Of a stretch of DNA of 64,000 bases, positions 15,330-24,600 are shown in pieces. The DNA comes from Frigoribacterium sp. PhB116 (GTDB taxonomy: Bacteria > Actinomycetota > Actinomycetes > Actinomycetales > Microbacteriaceae), in NCBI RefSeq assembly GCF_004364285.1, contig NZ_SOBE01000002.1:1-64000 (forward strand). The letters run 5' to 3'. Both the position numbers and the translations under genes were made by a program. The notes beneath the pieces are model-generated. The model ran no database searches. It was not told the DNA's origin and saw only the letters and a list, made by a program, of their open reading frames with translations. Every line of letters starts with the position of its first letter. Position 1 is the first letter of the stretch.

Positions 15330-16748
15330 GTGAGCAGCGCACCCGAGACCCGCACGCCCGAGACCCCCGCGGCGGAGACCCCCACCGCGGAGACCCTCGC
15401 CGCCGAGACCCGCACCTTCGAGACGCGGGTCGGCACGGTCGTCGGACGCGTCGACGGCGACGTGGTGCGGGTGCTCGGCGTGCCGTACGCGGTGGCCGAG
15501 CGCTTCGAGGCTCCCCGGCCCGCGCCTCCTGCGGTCGGCGACGACGGCCAGCCGATGCCCTTCCTCGCCTTCGAGCGCGCGCCTGCCTCGCCGCAGCTGT
15601 CGTCGCCCTCGATGCAGGTGCTCTTCGACGACGCGGCCCGCGGCATGGTCGACTCCGAGCACTGCCAGGCGCTGTCGATCACGCTGCCCGCCGACCTCGC
15701 CCCGGGGGAGCGGCTGCCCGTGATGGTGTGGATCCACGGCGGTGCCTACGTCAACGGCGCGGGCGACCTCGGCGTCTACGACCCGCGCTCGCTCGTGGTC
15801 GAGCAGCGCGTCGTCGTGGTCGCGGTGACCTACCGGCTGGGCGTCCTCGGGTTCCTCGGCGACGGCGACCGGGTGCCGTCGAACCTCGGGCTGCTCGACC
15901 AGCTCGAGGCGGTGCGCTGGGTGCACGACACGATCGACGCGTTCGGCGGCGACCCCGACACCGTGACGTTGTTCGGGCAGTCGTCGGGCGGCGACTCGAT
16001 CGCCCACCTCATGATCAGCGACGGGGCGCGCGGGCTGTTCCGCCGCGCGATCGTGCAGAGCGCCCCGCTGGGGCTCGGCCGCGGCCGGTCCGCGATGTCG
16101 CGGGCGATGCTGCGGGTCGTCGGCGTCCCCGACCCCGACGCCACCGTCGAGGAGCTGCTGGCGGGGCAGCCCCCCGCCGAGCGCGCGGCCCTGCGCTTCG
16201 GGCTGCGCGGCGGGATGCCGTTCGGCCCGCAGTACGGCCGCGCCCCGCTGCCCGCCGAGGAGGACCGCGACGCCGCGTGGCGCGACGTCGCCCCGCACGT
16301 CGACCTGCTGATGGGGGCGACGACGGAGGAGACCGGGCTCTACGTGCCGCTCGTCCGGCCGCTCGACGTGCTGACGAGCCTGCCCGTCGTCGGCGGGCTC
16401 GCGCGCCGCGTGCTCGTCCGGGCGACGACGGGGGCCGTGTACGGACGCGACGCGCGCCGCTTCGTCGCGCGGCACCGCGCCTCCGGCGGTCGTGCCGTGC
16501 GGTACGAGCTGAGCTGGGCTCCGCGCGGCAGCCGCTACGGAGCCGCCCACATCACCGACCTGCCGCTGCTGCTGGGGACGGAGGAGGCGTGGGGCCGGTC
16601 GGCCCTGCTGGGCGAGTCCGACTGGGCGGAGGTCGACCGGCTCGGGCGGCGGGTGCGGCAGATCTGGGCCGACTTCGCGCGGACCGGGACCGTCGCGGCG
16701 GACGCGGCCGCCGGGGCGTCGCAGGCGCTGGTGCTCGACCGCGGCTGA
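15330..16748 (+). CDS. carboxylesterase/lipase family protein (type B)
   Basis: 472-residue alpha/beta-hydrolase. After a repetitive Glu-Thr-Pro-rich leader (about residues 4-28, PET/AET repeats) come the oxyanion motif HGGAY (136-140), nucleophile elbow GQSSGG (Ser218) and a C-terminal His in HITDLPLLLG. Family enzymes hydrolyse carboxylic esters, sometimes para-nitrobenzyl or carbamate esters. No signal peptide is evident, so it is probably cytosolic. The GTG at 15330 is tentative: AGGAGG lies 20 nt upstream, and the ET-rich stretch could be partly untranslated. A hairpin terminator follows. Confidence 0.85.
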   Translation: MSSAPETRTPETPAAETPTAETLAAETRTFETRVGTVVGRVDGDVVRVLGVPYAVAERFEAPRPAPPAVGDDGQPMPFLAFERAPASPQLSSPSMQVLFDDAARGMVDSEHCQALSITLPADLAPGERLPVMVWIHGGAYVNGAGDLGVYDPRSLVVEQRVVVVAVTYRLGVLGFLGDGDRVPSNLGLLDQLEAVRWVHDTIDAFGGDPDTVTLFGQSSGGDSIAHLMISDGARGLFRRAIVQSAPLGLGRGRSAMSRAMLRVVGVPDPDATVEELLAGQPPAERAALRFGLRGGMPFGPQYGRAPLPAEEDRDAAWRDVAPHVDLLMGATTEETGLYVPLVRPLDVLTSLPVVGGLARRVLVRATTGAVYGRDARRFVARHRASGGRAVRYELSWAPRGSRYGAAHITDLPLLLGTEEAWGRSALLGESDWAEVDRLGRRVRQIWADFARTGTVAADAAAGASQALVLDRG

Positions 16749-16788
16749 GCGCTGCTCGGCGTGACGCACCGCACCGCGAACGCGACAA

Positions 16789-16898
16789 CGGGAGCGGCGG
16801 GTCGGTGCCCCTCGTGCTCGACCCGACGCTCCCGCGTCTTCCCCCCTCTCGCCGGCCGTCCCTCCCCGACGACCGGCCCGTCCGGCGCCCCCGCGCCG
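16789..16898. terminator. two hairpins between convergent genes
   Basis: First hairpin 16789-16834: CGGGAGCG-gc-GGGTCG pairs with CGACCC-ga-CGCTCCCG, two stems separated by a 2-nt internal loop. Second 16879-16898: TCCGGCGC-cccc-GCGCCGGA, perfect 8 bp. Both lie between the esterase stop and the end of the minus-strand membrane protein gene. Confidence 0.6.
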
Positions 16899-16950
16899 GA
16901 TGGTCTCCGTGCCCCCGCAGGGGCTGCCCCGCAGGGCTGCTCGTCCCGGA

Positions 16951-18213
16951 CTAGCCCCGTCCGGAGGCGGCGGCCTGGGCGGCGAGGACCGCCTCGCTGA
17001 GCGGGATCAGCAGCCCCGAGTCCTCGGGGTCGACGTATGCCAGCACCTGGACCCACGTGCCGTCCGACACCAGGTCCACCCAGCAGGAGGCTCCCTCGTG
17101 GGAGTAGCAGACGAGGGTGGCCGAGTCGGCCCCCGCGACCTCGACGGGGGTCCCCGGCATGGTCTCTCGTCCGTAGGCCCACGCGCTCCCCGACACGAAC
17201 TCCACGGTCACCCCGCTGACGTACCCGTCCGGCTGCGTGTCGTCCGCCGACGCGATCGTCCAGGAGCACCGTGTCGACCACGCCTGGGTCTGGCGGATGC
17301 CCGTCGCGGGCGTCCATCCCTGCTCCACGACGTCGCCCATGTCGGGCGAGCCCGCGAGCTCGCCCACGGTGCGGCCCGACGGCAGAGCAGCGCAGGAAGT
17401 CCCTGCCCACGACGACTCCTGGCCGGCCCAGGGCGCACCCGGCGTGAGCGCGTCGGTGACCGTGACGACGCTGCCGGCGGCGGCCCGCGCCGTCTCCGTC
17501 GTCACGGGGGCGGAGGTGACGGTCGCGCCCAACGACAGCTCGATCCACCACGGACCCGACACCAGCGAGGCGTTGCACCTCGTGCCGTAGTCGTCCTCGC
17601 ACCGGGCGGCCGACACGTCGCCCACCTGCAGGCCGGGGAGGCCGGACTGCGTCAGCCCCGAGATCCACTCCCTGCCCCGGTCCGCCGCGGGCGAGATCCG
17701 GATCTCGACGACGTCCTCCGAGAGCTCCGCGCCCTCGGCGGTCCAGCGGCAGTCGAGGACTCCCGCCTGCCGGTAGGCGGCGTCGCCCGAACTCCAGTAG
17801 CCCGGCTGCACCGTGACGAGCTGGGCGGCCGGCACCAGGGAGGTCACCTGCGCGCGGTCGCCCAGGGTCGCGCAGTCGATTCCCGTGGCGGGCGCGGGGA
17901 CGGTCTGCGGGGGCGGGGCCGACGGGCTCGGAGCGGCCGAGGGCGTCGGCCGTGGGGTCGGCGTGGCCGACGGCGTGCTCGTGGGGGTGGCGGCCGGCGA
18001 CGCCTGGAACGGCGAGGGCAGCACCAGCGCGAGCGCGCCTCCTGCGCCCCCGACGCCGAGCAGGGCGACGAGGCCGAGGGTCAGGCCGAGGTGGCGACGG
18101 GCCCAGGGGCGTCGTCGCGCAGGGGGCTCGGCGGCGGCGCGGCGCAGCACGTCCTGCTTCATCGAGACGAGCATGCGGTTCAGGTCGTCTCCGGTGGGGG
18201 GCTCAACGTCCAT
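16951..18213 (-). CDS. membrane-anchored extracytoplasmic protein downstream of ECF sigma factor
   Basis: 420 residues: cytoplasmic N-terminus (1-40, containing LNRMLVSMKQDVLRRAAAEP), one transmembrane helix (about 41-64), a Pro/Thr/Ser-rich linker, then about 320 extracytoplasmic residues with paired cysteines in what look like two or three related DUF3558-like units (for example VLDCRWTAEG and STRCSWTIAS). ATG 18213 overlaps the 3' end of the sigma gene by 11 bp, so the two are co-translated. I infer an anti-sigma or sensory partner, but the classical zinc anti-sigma HxxxCxxC motif is absent. Confidence 0.7.
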   Translation of the reverse strand: MDVEPPTGDDLNRMLVSMKQDVLRRAAAEPPARRRPWARRHLGLTLGLVALLGVGGAGGALALVLPSPFQASPAATPTSTPSATPTPRPTPSAAPSPSAPPPQTVPAPATGIDCATLGDRAQVTSLVPAAQLVTVQPGYWSSGDAAYRQAGVLDCRWTAEGAELSEDVVEIRISPAADRGREWISGLTQSGLPGLQVGDVSAARCEDDYGTRCNASLVSGPWWIELSLGATVTSAPVTTETARAAAGSVVTVTDALTPGAPWAGQESSWAGTSCAALPSGRTVGELAGSPDMGDVVEQGWTPATGIRQTQAWSTRCSWTIASADDTQPDGYVSGVTVEFVSGSAWAYGRETMPGTPVEVAGADSATLVCYSHEGASCWVDLVSDGTWVQVLAYVDPEDSGLLIPLSEAVLAAQAAASGRG

Positions 18214-18748
18214 CGCGGATCACCGCCTTCCTCAGTCGTGTCCGGGTCCGGGAGACCCGTTGTGTCAGTGCGCCGACGCTCAGCCCGAGCAGCTTCGCGG
18301 CCTCGGCGTAGCTGCGGCCCTCGATCAGGCACAGCTCGCAGATCTGCTGGTCGACGGGGCTGAGCGCCTCGATCTCGGCACGGACCCAGCGGAGCCGCTC
18401 GCGCGCCTCCTGGGCGTCGTCGTCGGCGGGGGCGATCAGCTCGGCGGGCAGCTCGTCCGCCTCGGTGCGCTGCCGCTTGCGCCTCAGGTTCATCGCGTGG
18501 TTGCGGCAGGCGACGAGCAGCCACGGCAACAGCGACCCGTCGTGCAGGGTGATCTCGGCCGAGCGGCGCCAGAGGGTGACGAGCGTGTCCTGCACGATCT
18601 CCTCCACGTCCATCTTGCTGTCGGCGAGCGCCCAGGCGTAGCGCGTCAGCGTCGGCGCCCAGCGGTCGAAGATCTCCGACAACGCCCGCTCGTCCCCGCC
18701 CGACGTGCGTCGGACGAGGTCGGAGTCGTTCTCCGTCGTCATGTCCAT
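18203..18748 (-). CDS. ECF-type RNA polymerase sigma factor
   Basis: 181 residues with sigma region 2 (about 20-85; DVEEIVQDTLVTLWRR is the region 2.2-2.3 core) and region 4 (about 118-170; LSPVDQQICELCLIEGRSYAEAAKLLGLS with its helix-turn-helix), and no regions 1 or 3, as expected for SigE/SigM-like factors. ATG 18748 is preceded by a GAGGGG-type site; a frame start 5 codons earlier is less well placed. It is transcribed with the overlapping membrane protein gene, a likely regulatory partner. Confidence 0.9.
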   Translation of the reverse strand: MDMTTENDSDLVRRTSGGDERALSEIFDRWAPTLTRYAWALADSKMDVEEIVQDTLVTLWRRSAEITLHDGSLLPWLLVACRNHAMNLRRKRQRTEADELPAELIAPADDDAQEARERLRWVRAEIEALSPVDQQICELCLIEGRSYAEAAKLLGLSVGALTQRVSRTRTRLRKAVIRDGR

Positions 18749-18895
18749 GTCTGCCCCCCTCACTACAGGAATGTCGCAGATCGCCGAGGTCTGACAGAAA
18801 TCGTCGAGAAAGTCCGACGAGTGCCTCGAGGGACTCAGGAAAGAGGTGCGGCCGCCTCCTGATTCGTGCGCGTCTCAGGACTGGCGCTCCCCCCG

Positions 18896-18920
18896 CTACG
18901 CGATGCAGGACAGAAGTTCC
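18896..18920 (-). promoter_or_regulatory. candidate ECF-type promoter upstream of the sigma gene
   Basis: Read on the minus strand, GGAAC (18920-18916) is followed after 15 nt by CGTAG (18900-18896). GGAAC with a CGT-type -10 is the canonical ECF promoter; the usual spacing is 16-17, so this is slightly short. It lies about 150 bp upstream of the sigma start and would allow autoregulation. Confidence 0.3.
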
Positions 18921-19002
18921 TGAACGGAGAGGCGGCAGCCGAGCCGGGTGACCTGAGAATCGCTGCAAGGCCGAGGAGGCGGGTGAGAGCAAGCTGGACG
19001 GC

Positions 19003-19611
19003 ATGCCCGACGCAGACAGCACCTCCACCGCCTCCTCGTCCGCCACCTCCTCGTCCGCCGACGCGCTCGAGCTCGTGCGCTCCGAGGTGGACCGTGCCGT
19101 GCGCGCGGTCGTCGAGACCGACCCCGACGGCCTCGACGCCGTGGCCGACCTCGTGTCCGGTGCCGGGCGCGTCTTCGTCCACGGCGCGGGCCGGTCCGGC
19201 CTCGCGCTGCGGATGACCGCGATGCGGCTGATGCACCTCGGCCTGACCGTGCACGTGGTCGGCGAGGTGACGTCCCCCGCGATCGGCGAGGGCGACGTGC
19301 TGCTGACCGCGAGCGGGTCGGGGACGACGAGCGGCATCGTCAGCGCGGCGCAGTCCGCCGTCGACGCCGGTGCCCGGGTCGCCGCCGTGACCACCGCCAC
19401 CGACTCGCCGCTGGCCCAGGTCGCGACCGCCGTCGTGCTCGTGCCCGCCGCCGAGAAGCTCGACCGCTCGGGCTCCGCCTCGGCGCAGTACGCCGGCGGC
19501 CTCTTCGAGCAGGTCGTCGTGCTCGTCGGCGACGCGCTGTTCCACGCTCTGTGGCAGCGCTCCGGCCAGAGCGCCGACGACATGTGGCCCCGCCACGCCA
19601 ACCTCGAGTAG
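19003..19611 (+). CDS. hxlB: 6-phospho-3-hexuloisomerase
   Basis: 202-residue SIS-domain isomerase that interconverts hexulose-6-phosphate and fructose-6-phosphate, the second step of the ribulose monophosphate (RuMP) pathway. Phosphosugar-binding motifs are visible: HGAGRSG (60-66) and the SIS loop ASGSGTTSG (103-111), with the C-terminal pair SAQYAGGLFEQ and DALFHALWQ carrying catalytic Glu/His. A Ser/Thr-rich N-terminus (residues 1-20) precedes the fold. It lies 49 bp upstream of hxlA in the same direction, so they are probably co-transcribed. It could serve formaldehyde fixation or, in reverse, pentose synthesis. Confidence 0.9.
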   Translation: MPDADSTSTASSSATSSSADALELVRSEVDRAVRAVVETDPDGLDAVADLVSGAGRVFVHGAGRSGLALRMTAMRLMHLGLTVHVVGEVTSPAIGEGDVLLTASGSGTTSGIVSAAQSAVDAGARVAAVTTATDSPLAQVATAVVLVPAAEKLDRSGSASAQYAGGLFEQVVVLVGDALFHALWQRSGQSADDMWPRHANLE

Positions 19612-19660
19612 CCCCCGGCTGCTCGTCCGACACGTCCCACCCCGAAAGAAGGAGCACCAC

Positions 19661-20284
19661 ATGAAGCTGCAGTTCGCCATGGACACCCTGACCACCGAGG
19701 CCGCCCTCGAGCTCGCCGCCGCCGCCGCGCCCAGCGTCGACATCATCGAGCTCGGCACCCCCCTGATCAAGGCCGAGGGCTTCCGCGCCATCACCGCGAT
19801 CAAGGAGGCGCACCCCGACAAGGTCGTGTTCGCCGACCTCAAGACGATGGACGCCGGCGAGCTCGAGGCCGGCGAGGCGTTCAAGGCCGGTGCCGACCTC
19901 GTGACCGTGCTGGGCGTCGCGGGCGACAGCACCATCGCCGGTGCGGTCAAGGCCGCGAAGGAGCACGGCAAGGGCATCGTCGTCGACCTGATCGGCGTGC
20001 ACGACAAGGCCGCCCGTGCGAAGGAGGTCGTCGCCCTCGGCGCCGAGTTCGTCGAGATGCACGCGGGCCTCGACGAGCAGGCCGAGGACGGCTTCACGTT
20101 CGAGGCCCTGCTCGAGGCCGGCAAGGCCTCGGGCGTGCCGTTCTCGGTCGCCGGAGGCGTCAAGGCCGCCACGGTCGGCTCGGTGCAGGACGCGGGCGCC
20201 CAGGTCGCCGTCGCGGGCGCCGCGATCTACGGTGCCGACGACGTCGCGGACGCCGCACGCGAGATCCGCGCCGCGATCAAGTAG
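19661..20284 (+). CDS. hxlA: 3-hexulose-6-phosphate synthase
   Basis: 207-residue TIM-barrel enzyme condensing formaldehyde with ribulose-5-phosphate in the RuMP pathway. Active-site residues expected for the orotidine-monophosphate-decarboxylase superfamily are present: Asp8 (FAMDTL), Asp59-Lys61-Asp64 (FADLKTMD), EMHAGLDEQ near residue 128, and the phosphate-binding VAGGVK and VAGAAIYGADD loops. A strong AAGGAG site precedes the ATG. It is the second gene of the hxlB-hxlA pair; no other methylotrophy gene is near, so detoxification of endogenous formaldehyde is the simplest role. Confidence 0.93.
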   Translation: MKLQFAMDTLTTEAALELAAAAAPSVDIIELGTPLIKAEGFRAITAIKEAHPDKVVFADLKTMDAGELEAGEAFKAGADLVTVLGVAGDSTIAGAVKAAKEHGKGIVVDLIGVHDKAARAKEVVALGAEFVEMHAGLDEQAEDGFTFEALLEAGKASGVPFSVAGGVKAATVGSVQDAGAQVAVAGAAIYGADDVADAAREIRAAIK

Positions 20285-20301
20285 CACCGCCGCAGACCGC
20301 T

Positions 20302-20369
20302 GAGGGCGGGTGAACTGCGCCGAGGGCGGGTCGTCAGCGACCCGCCCTCGAGCCAGTTCACCCGCCCTC
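20302..20369. terminator. large two-tier hairpin between hxlA and the convergent gene
   Basis: Outer stem GAGGGCGGGTGAACTG (20302-20317) pairs perfectly with CAGTTCACCCGCCCTC. Symmetric 4-nt internal loops follow, then inner stem GAGGGCGGGTCG/CGACCCGCCCTC with a TCAG loop. The inner stem partly repeats the outer. It starts 18 bp after the hxlA stop. Confidence 0.7.
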
Positions 20370-20384
20370 GACGTGTGCCCGCGG

Positions 20385-21056
20385 CTAGTGCACCAGCACG
20401 ACGGCGAGCGTCGTCGGGGCGTCGTGGCCCGGCCACGTCGCGGACAGGACCTGCGTCGTGTCGTCGTGCACGCCTCCTGCGGCCTCGGCGAGGGAGGCGG
20501 GCGAGCCGCCGCCGTCGGGAGTCCGCGCGACCACGAGGGTGCACGAGCCCGCGTCGACCACGGTCGCTCCGTCGACCACGCGCGTGCCGCGCACCGAGGT
20601 CGACGGCACCTCGGCGCCGGCCGTGCCGCTGCCGACGACGACCATGGTCTGCTCGTGGGGCACGCGCTCTCCGTCGGACTTCTGCAACACCTCGTCGGCC
20701 TGGCCGTCGCCGGTGAGCGCGGCCGCGATGGTCGCCGCGACGAAGACGGGGTCGCCGCACCCGTCGTAGACCCAGCGCTCGCCGAGCACCGAGTGCTGCA
20801 TCGTGCCGACCAGCAGGTCGTCGACGCCCTCGAGCGGGGCGCCCCGGTAGGTCAGCGGCACCTGCAGCACGGGGCCGTCGCCGGCGCGGACGAGCAGCAC
20901 CTCGACGCCGACCTCGCCGGCCGGGTCGTCGAGGCGGAACGCCGCGACCTTCTCGAGCGGCCCGGGATCGCCCTCGAACCACGGCTGGCTCGGCGCCCAG
21001 GCCGCGAGGGCCTCGAGCTTCGACGGGACGAGTTCGGCCTGGTGGAGGAGTGCCAT
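20385..21056 (-). CDS. maltokinase N-terminal cap-like (CG0192-related) protein
   Basis: 223 residues beginning MALLHQAELVPSKLEALAAW, with the PWFEGD and YDGCGDPVFVAA segments characteristic of actinobacterial 'CG0192-related' proteins that share the N-terminal cap domain of maltokinase (Mak_N_cap) but lack the kinase domain. Function is unestablished; relatives lie in or near trehalose/glycogen loci, but no such gene is adjacent here. The product is soluble with no signal peptide. It is divergent from the DUF1653 gene 56 bp away. Confidence 0.75.
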   Translation of the reverse strand: MALLHQAELVPSKLEALAAWAPSQPWFEGDPGPLEKVAAFRLDDPAGEVGVEVLLVRAGDGPVLQVPLTYRGAPLEGVDDLLVGTMQHSVLGERWVYDGCGDPVFVAATIAAALTGDGQADEVLQKSDGERVPHEQTMVVVGSGTAGAEVPSTSVRGTRVVDGATVVDAGSCTLVVARTPDGGGSPASLAEAAGGVHDDTTQVLSATWPGHDAPTTLAVVLVH

Positions 21057-21112
21057 GCCGCGATCGTAGGGGGCACGACCGACGCCGGCCAGCGCGGGCC
21101 TAGCCTGGTGCG

Positions 21113-21433
21113 GTGACCGCGACCCCCTCCGCCGCCGGCCCTGTCCGCACCGCCGAGCCCGCGCCTCCTGTGCCCGGCACGTACCGCCACTTCAAGGGCG
21201 GCCGCTACGAGGTGATCGGCACGGGGCGGCACGTCGACACCGAGGAGGCGCTGGTCTTCTACCGCACGCTCTACGGCGACCGCTCGCACTGGGTGCGTCC
21301 CGTGGCGCAGTTCGTCGAGCGCGTCACGCGAGACGGCTGGGACGGGCCGCGGTTCGTCCGCGAGGAGCCGCAGCCGGAGCAGCCGGAGCAGCCGGAACCG
21401 GAGCCGCAGTCGGAGCCGGGCACGGAGCCCTAG
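21113..21433 (+). CDS. DUF1653 domain-containing protein
   Basis: 106 residues. The core PGTYRHFKGGRYEVIGTGRHVDTEEALVFYRTLYGD (about 21-56), followed by WVRPVAQFVE and PRFV, is the DUF1653 signature, a small domain of unknown function found alone or fused to metal-dependent enzymes. A Pro/Glu/Gln repeat tail (PEQPEQPEPEP type, 84-106) is an addition. The start is GTG 21113. No functional context. Confidence 0.82.
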   Translation: MTATPSAAGPVRTAEPAPPVPGTYRHFKGGRYEVIGTGRHVDTEEALVFYRTLYGDRSHWVRPVAQFVERVTRDGWDGPRFVREEPQPEQPEQPEPEPQSEPGTEP

Positions 21434-21673
21434 CCCGGGGGGACGCGGGCTTCTCGCACCCACCCGTGGCGTCCGGAGTGCGGACGGGCGACGTCCCCCG
21501 GAACGGGGTCTCGGAGGTCCCCGAAGTGGGGGACCGCGACTCGTTGCCTGCCCCCGGGGGGTCCTCCACAATGAGGACTGCCGCGTCCCGACCCGCGGCG
21601 ACGCTCCCCGCGACTGAACCCGCGCACGAGGCGTCTCGCGCCCGGCTGCCCGGGCGAGCTCCTGGAGTCACCC

Positions 21674-24600
21674 GTGCCCCGTCCCGTCGCCCCTGCCCTC
21701 TCGCCTGCGCTCCCGGCCGGCCTCCCGCGCGCCCTCTGGCGCCTCCTGCTCGCGGTAGCCGTCGTGCTCGCGGGCCTCGCCGTCCCGGCCCTGGTCGCGC
21801 CGACCGCCGCCCGCGCGGCCGACGGGCTCGCCGTCACCTTCACCGAGTCCGCGCCCACCAGCACGCTCGTCGGCGGCGCCGTCGCGGTGACGCTGACGGC
21901 CTCGAACGCGACGTCGACGCCCGGCTACAACCTGACCCTCACCGACGTGATCCCGGTCGGCGCGACGTTCGCCTCGGCCGACGCCGGCCTCGGCTCGCCC
22001 AGCCGAGTCGTGAAGCTCAAGGACGGCACGACGAAGCTCATCTGGTCGAACGTGGCCGACCTGCAGGCCGGGGTCACCGTCGCCCACACGTACTCGTACA
22101 CGACCTCGGCGGCCGTCGGGGCCGTCGTGACGACCTCGGGCGCCGCCTTCGCCAGCTCGGCCGCGCGGACCCTGCCGAAGTTCGACGCCGCCGGCGCGCC
22201 CGTCGCCGACCCGGCCGTCGTGAGCGCGACCGGCGGCTCGACGACCACGCTCGTGCCGTTCAAGCTAGACAAGAAGGAGGACTCGAGCCCCGAGGGCGAG
22301 CTGCTCCGCGGCGTGCACGACCACCCCACGACCTACACGCTGACCGTCACGAACAACGAGGTCGGCCGCTCGACGGGCTTCTCGATCGTCGACTTCCTGC
22401 CTGCCGGCCTCGAGTTCCTCGGCTGCACGAGCGTCGACAACAGCGCGGCCGACACGGTCGAGTACCCGGGCGCTCCCCGCCTCGACAGCAGGCCGCTGCC
22501 CGACACGGCCGGGCTCTGCCACGAGCCGGCGAGCGTCAGCACCGTCCGGGTCGACCCTGACGGCACGGCCGGACCGCTGGCCCTCGGCGTGTACACGCGG
22601 GTCGAGTGGACCGGCCTCGGCGACCTCGCCGCCGGCGCGACGACCACCCTGCGCTACGCCGCGGCCGTGCCGCTGCGCGAGAACGAGCTGTTCCCCGCCG
22701 GGGCGCCCGCTGCGGGGGCGACCGGCCTCTCCACGGCGAACCTCGACAACAACACCGGCAGCGAGACCCGCGACGAGCAGCCGCTGACGAACAGCGCCAC
22801 GACGTCGGGCAGCTGGCAGGGCACCGTCTACACGTCGTCGGCGACCGCGACGGTCAGCGCCGAGGACGTGCGTATCGTCAAGACCCGCGGCGTCAGCGGC
22901 GACGACCAGGGCGCGATCCGCCAGGGCGCCACGACGAACTGGCACCTCGCGATCGCCACCTCGGAGTACGCGCAGGGCACGAGCGACCTCACCGTCGTCG
23001 ACACGATCCCGGACGGCCTGTCGTACGACGCGGGCTCCGCCACGCACCGCCAGTCGGGCACGGCCTTCGCACCCGTCTCGACCACCCCGGGCACGGCCAG
23101 CCCGTGGACCCAGGCGATCACCTGGACGGTGCCCGGCTTCACGGCGACGAACGGCGCCTTCACCGTCGACTTCACGACGACCACGCTCGCCTCGTACCGC
23201 AGCGGCGTGGGCCCCGTGGCCGCCGAGGACTCGTGGACCAACCGCGTCGACCTCACCTCGACGTCGACCCTCGTCGACGCACGCAGCACGCCCGACTCGC
23301 TGCGCAGCCACGTGCTGGCGACCCCGGACGACTCGTCCGCCGGCCAGGAGGCCGCCGCCGTCGTGCTCACGAAGCAGGTCGCGGTGCCGCAGACGACCGC
23401 CGACTGCACCACCGCCTCCTGGGTGCCCGAGGGCGGCGCAGCCCCCTCGTACGGCCCCGGCGACACGGTCTGCTGGAAGATCGAGGCGACGTTCCCGGTC
23501 GGGCTCAACACGGTGTCGACCACGGTGAAGGACTTCCTGCCCGCCGGGTTCGCCTTCGTGGGCGCCGCGTACGGCGCGGGCCACACGGCCGCTCGCCCCG
23601 ACGCCGTGTCCGACGGAAGCGTCATCTCCTGGACCCTGCCCGACGAGGCGTCGGGCAACGTGTTCCAGGCGATCGTCACCTCGACCATCAGCGACCCGAC
23701 GGCGGCCGCCGACGGCGACATCACGGCGAACCTCGCCAAGCTGACGTTCACGAACACGGCCGGTGCCGTCTTCCAGCTGCGCGACCAGGCCGACGCGGTC
23801 TGGACCGAGCCGCAGCTCACGACGGCCAAGACGGCCACGCCGACCACCGTGCAGGGCGGCGACACGGTCGACTACACGGTCACCGTCTCGAACTCCGGCC
23901 GTGCGCCCGCGACCGAGGTCAGCGTCCGCGACCTGCTGCCCGCCGGCTGGACCGCCGGCCAGGTCAGCCAGGTCACCGCAGGAGGCGCGGTGACGGACGA
24001 GAGCCCGCGCTCGCGGATCGACTGGTCGGGCCTGACCGTGCCGGCCAAGTCGGGGACGACCGACGGGCGTCTCGTGCTCACCTACTCGGTCGCCGTGCCG
24101 GCCGGCATCGCTGCCTCCGACGAGTTCAAGAACACGGCGGGCGTGCGGCAGTACCAGGACGCCACCAACACTGGCACGCCCTTCACGTACACACCCGCGA
24201 ACAACGTCGACAAGACCCTCACGACCACGAACGCGGCCCGCGCCGACGCCACCTCGACCGTCCGCGCCGGCGAGCCCACGGTCGCGAAGGACGTCGACGT
24301 CGCGACGGCTCCGGTGGGGTCGCAGATCACCTACCGCGTGACGACGACGATCCCGGGCGGCGTCTCGCTCTACAGCTCGGCGGAGGGGCTCGCGCCCTCG
24401 GTGACCGACCAGCTCCCCCAGGGTCTCCAGGTCGTCGGCGTGCCCACGGCCAGCATCAACGACGGGCCCGCCGCCCCCGCGTCGGTCGCCTCGGCGAACC
24501 GCCTCCGCCAGCGCGTGTCCTTCGACCTCCCGACGAACGCGCAGGGCGTCTACGTCAGCGAGCGGGGCGACGCCGACGTGGTCGTGCTCACGATCACGGC

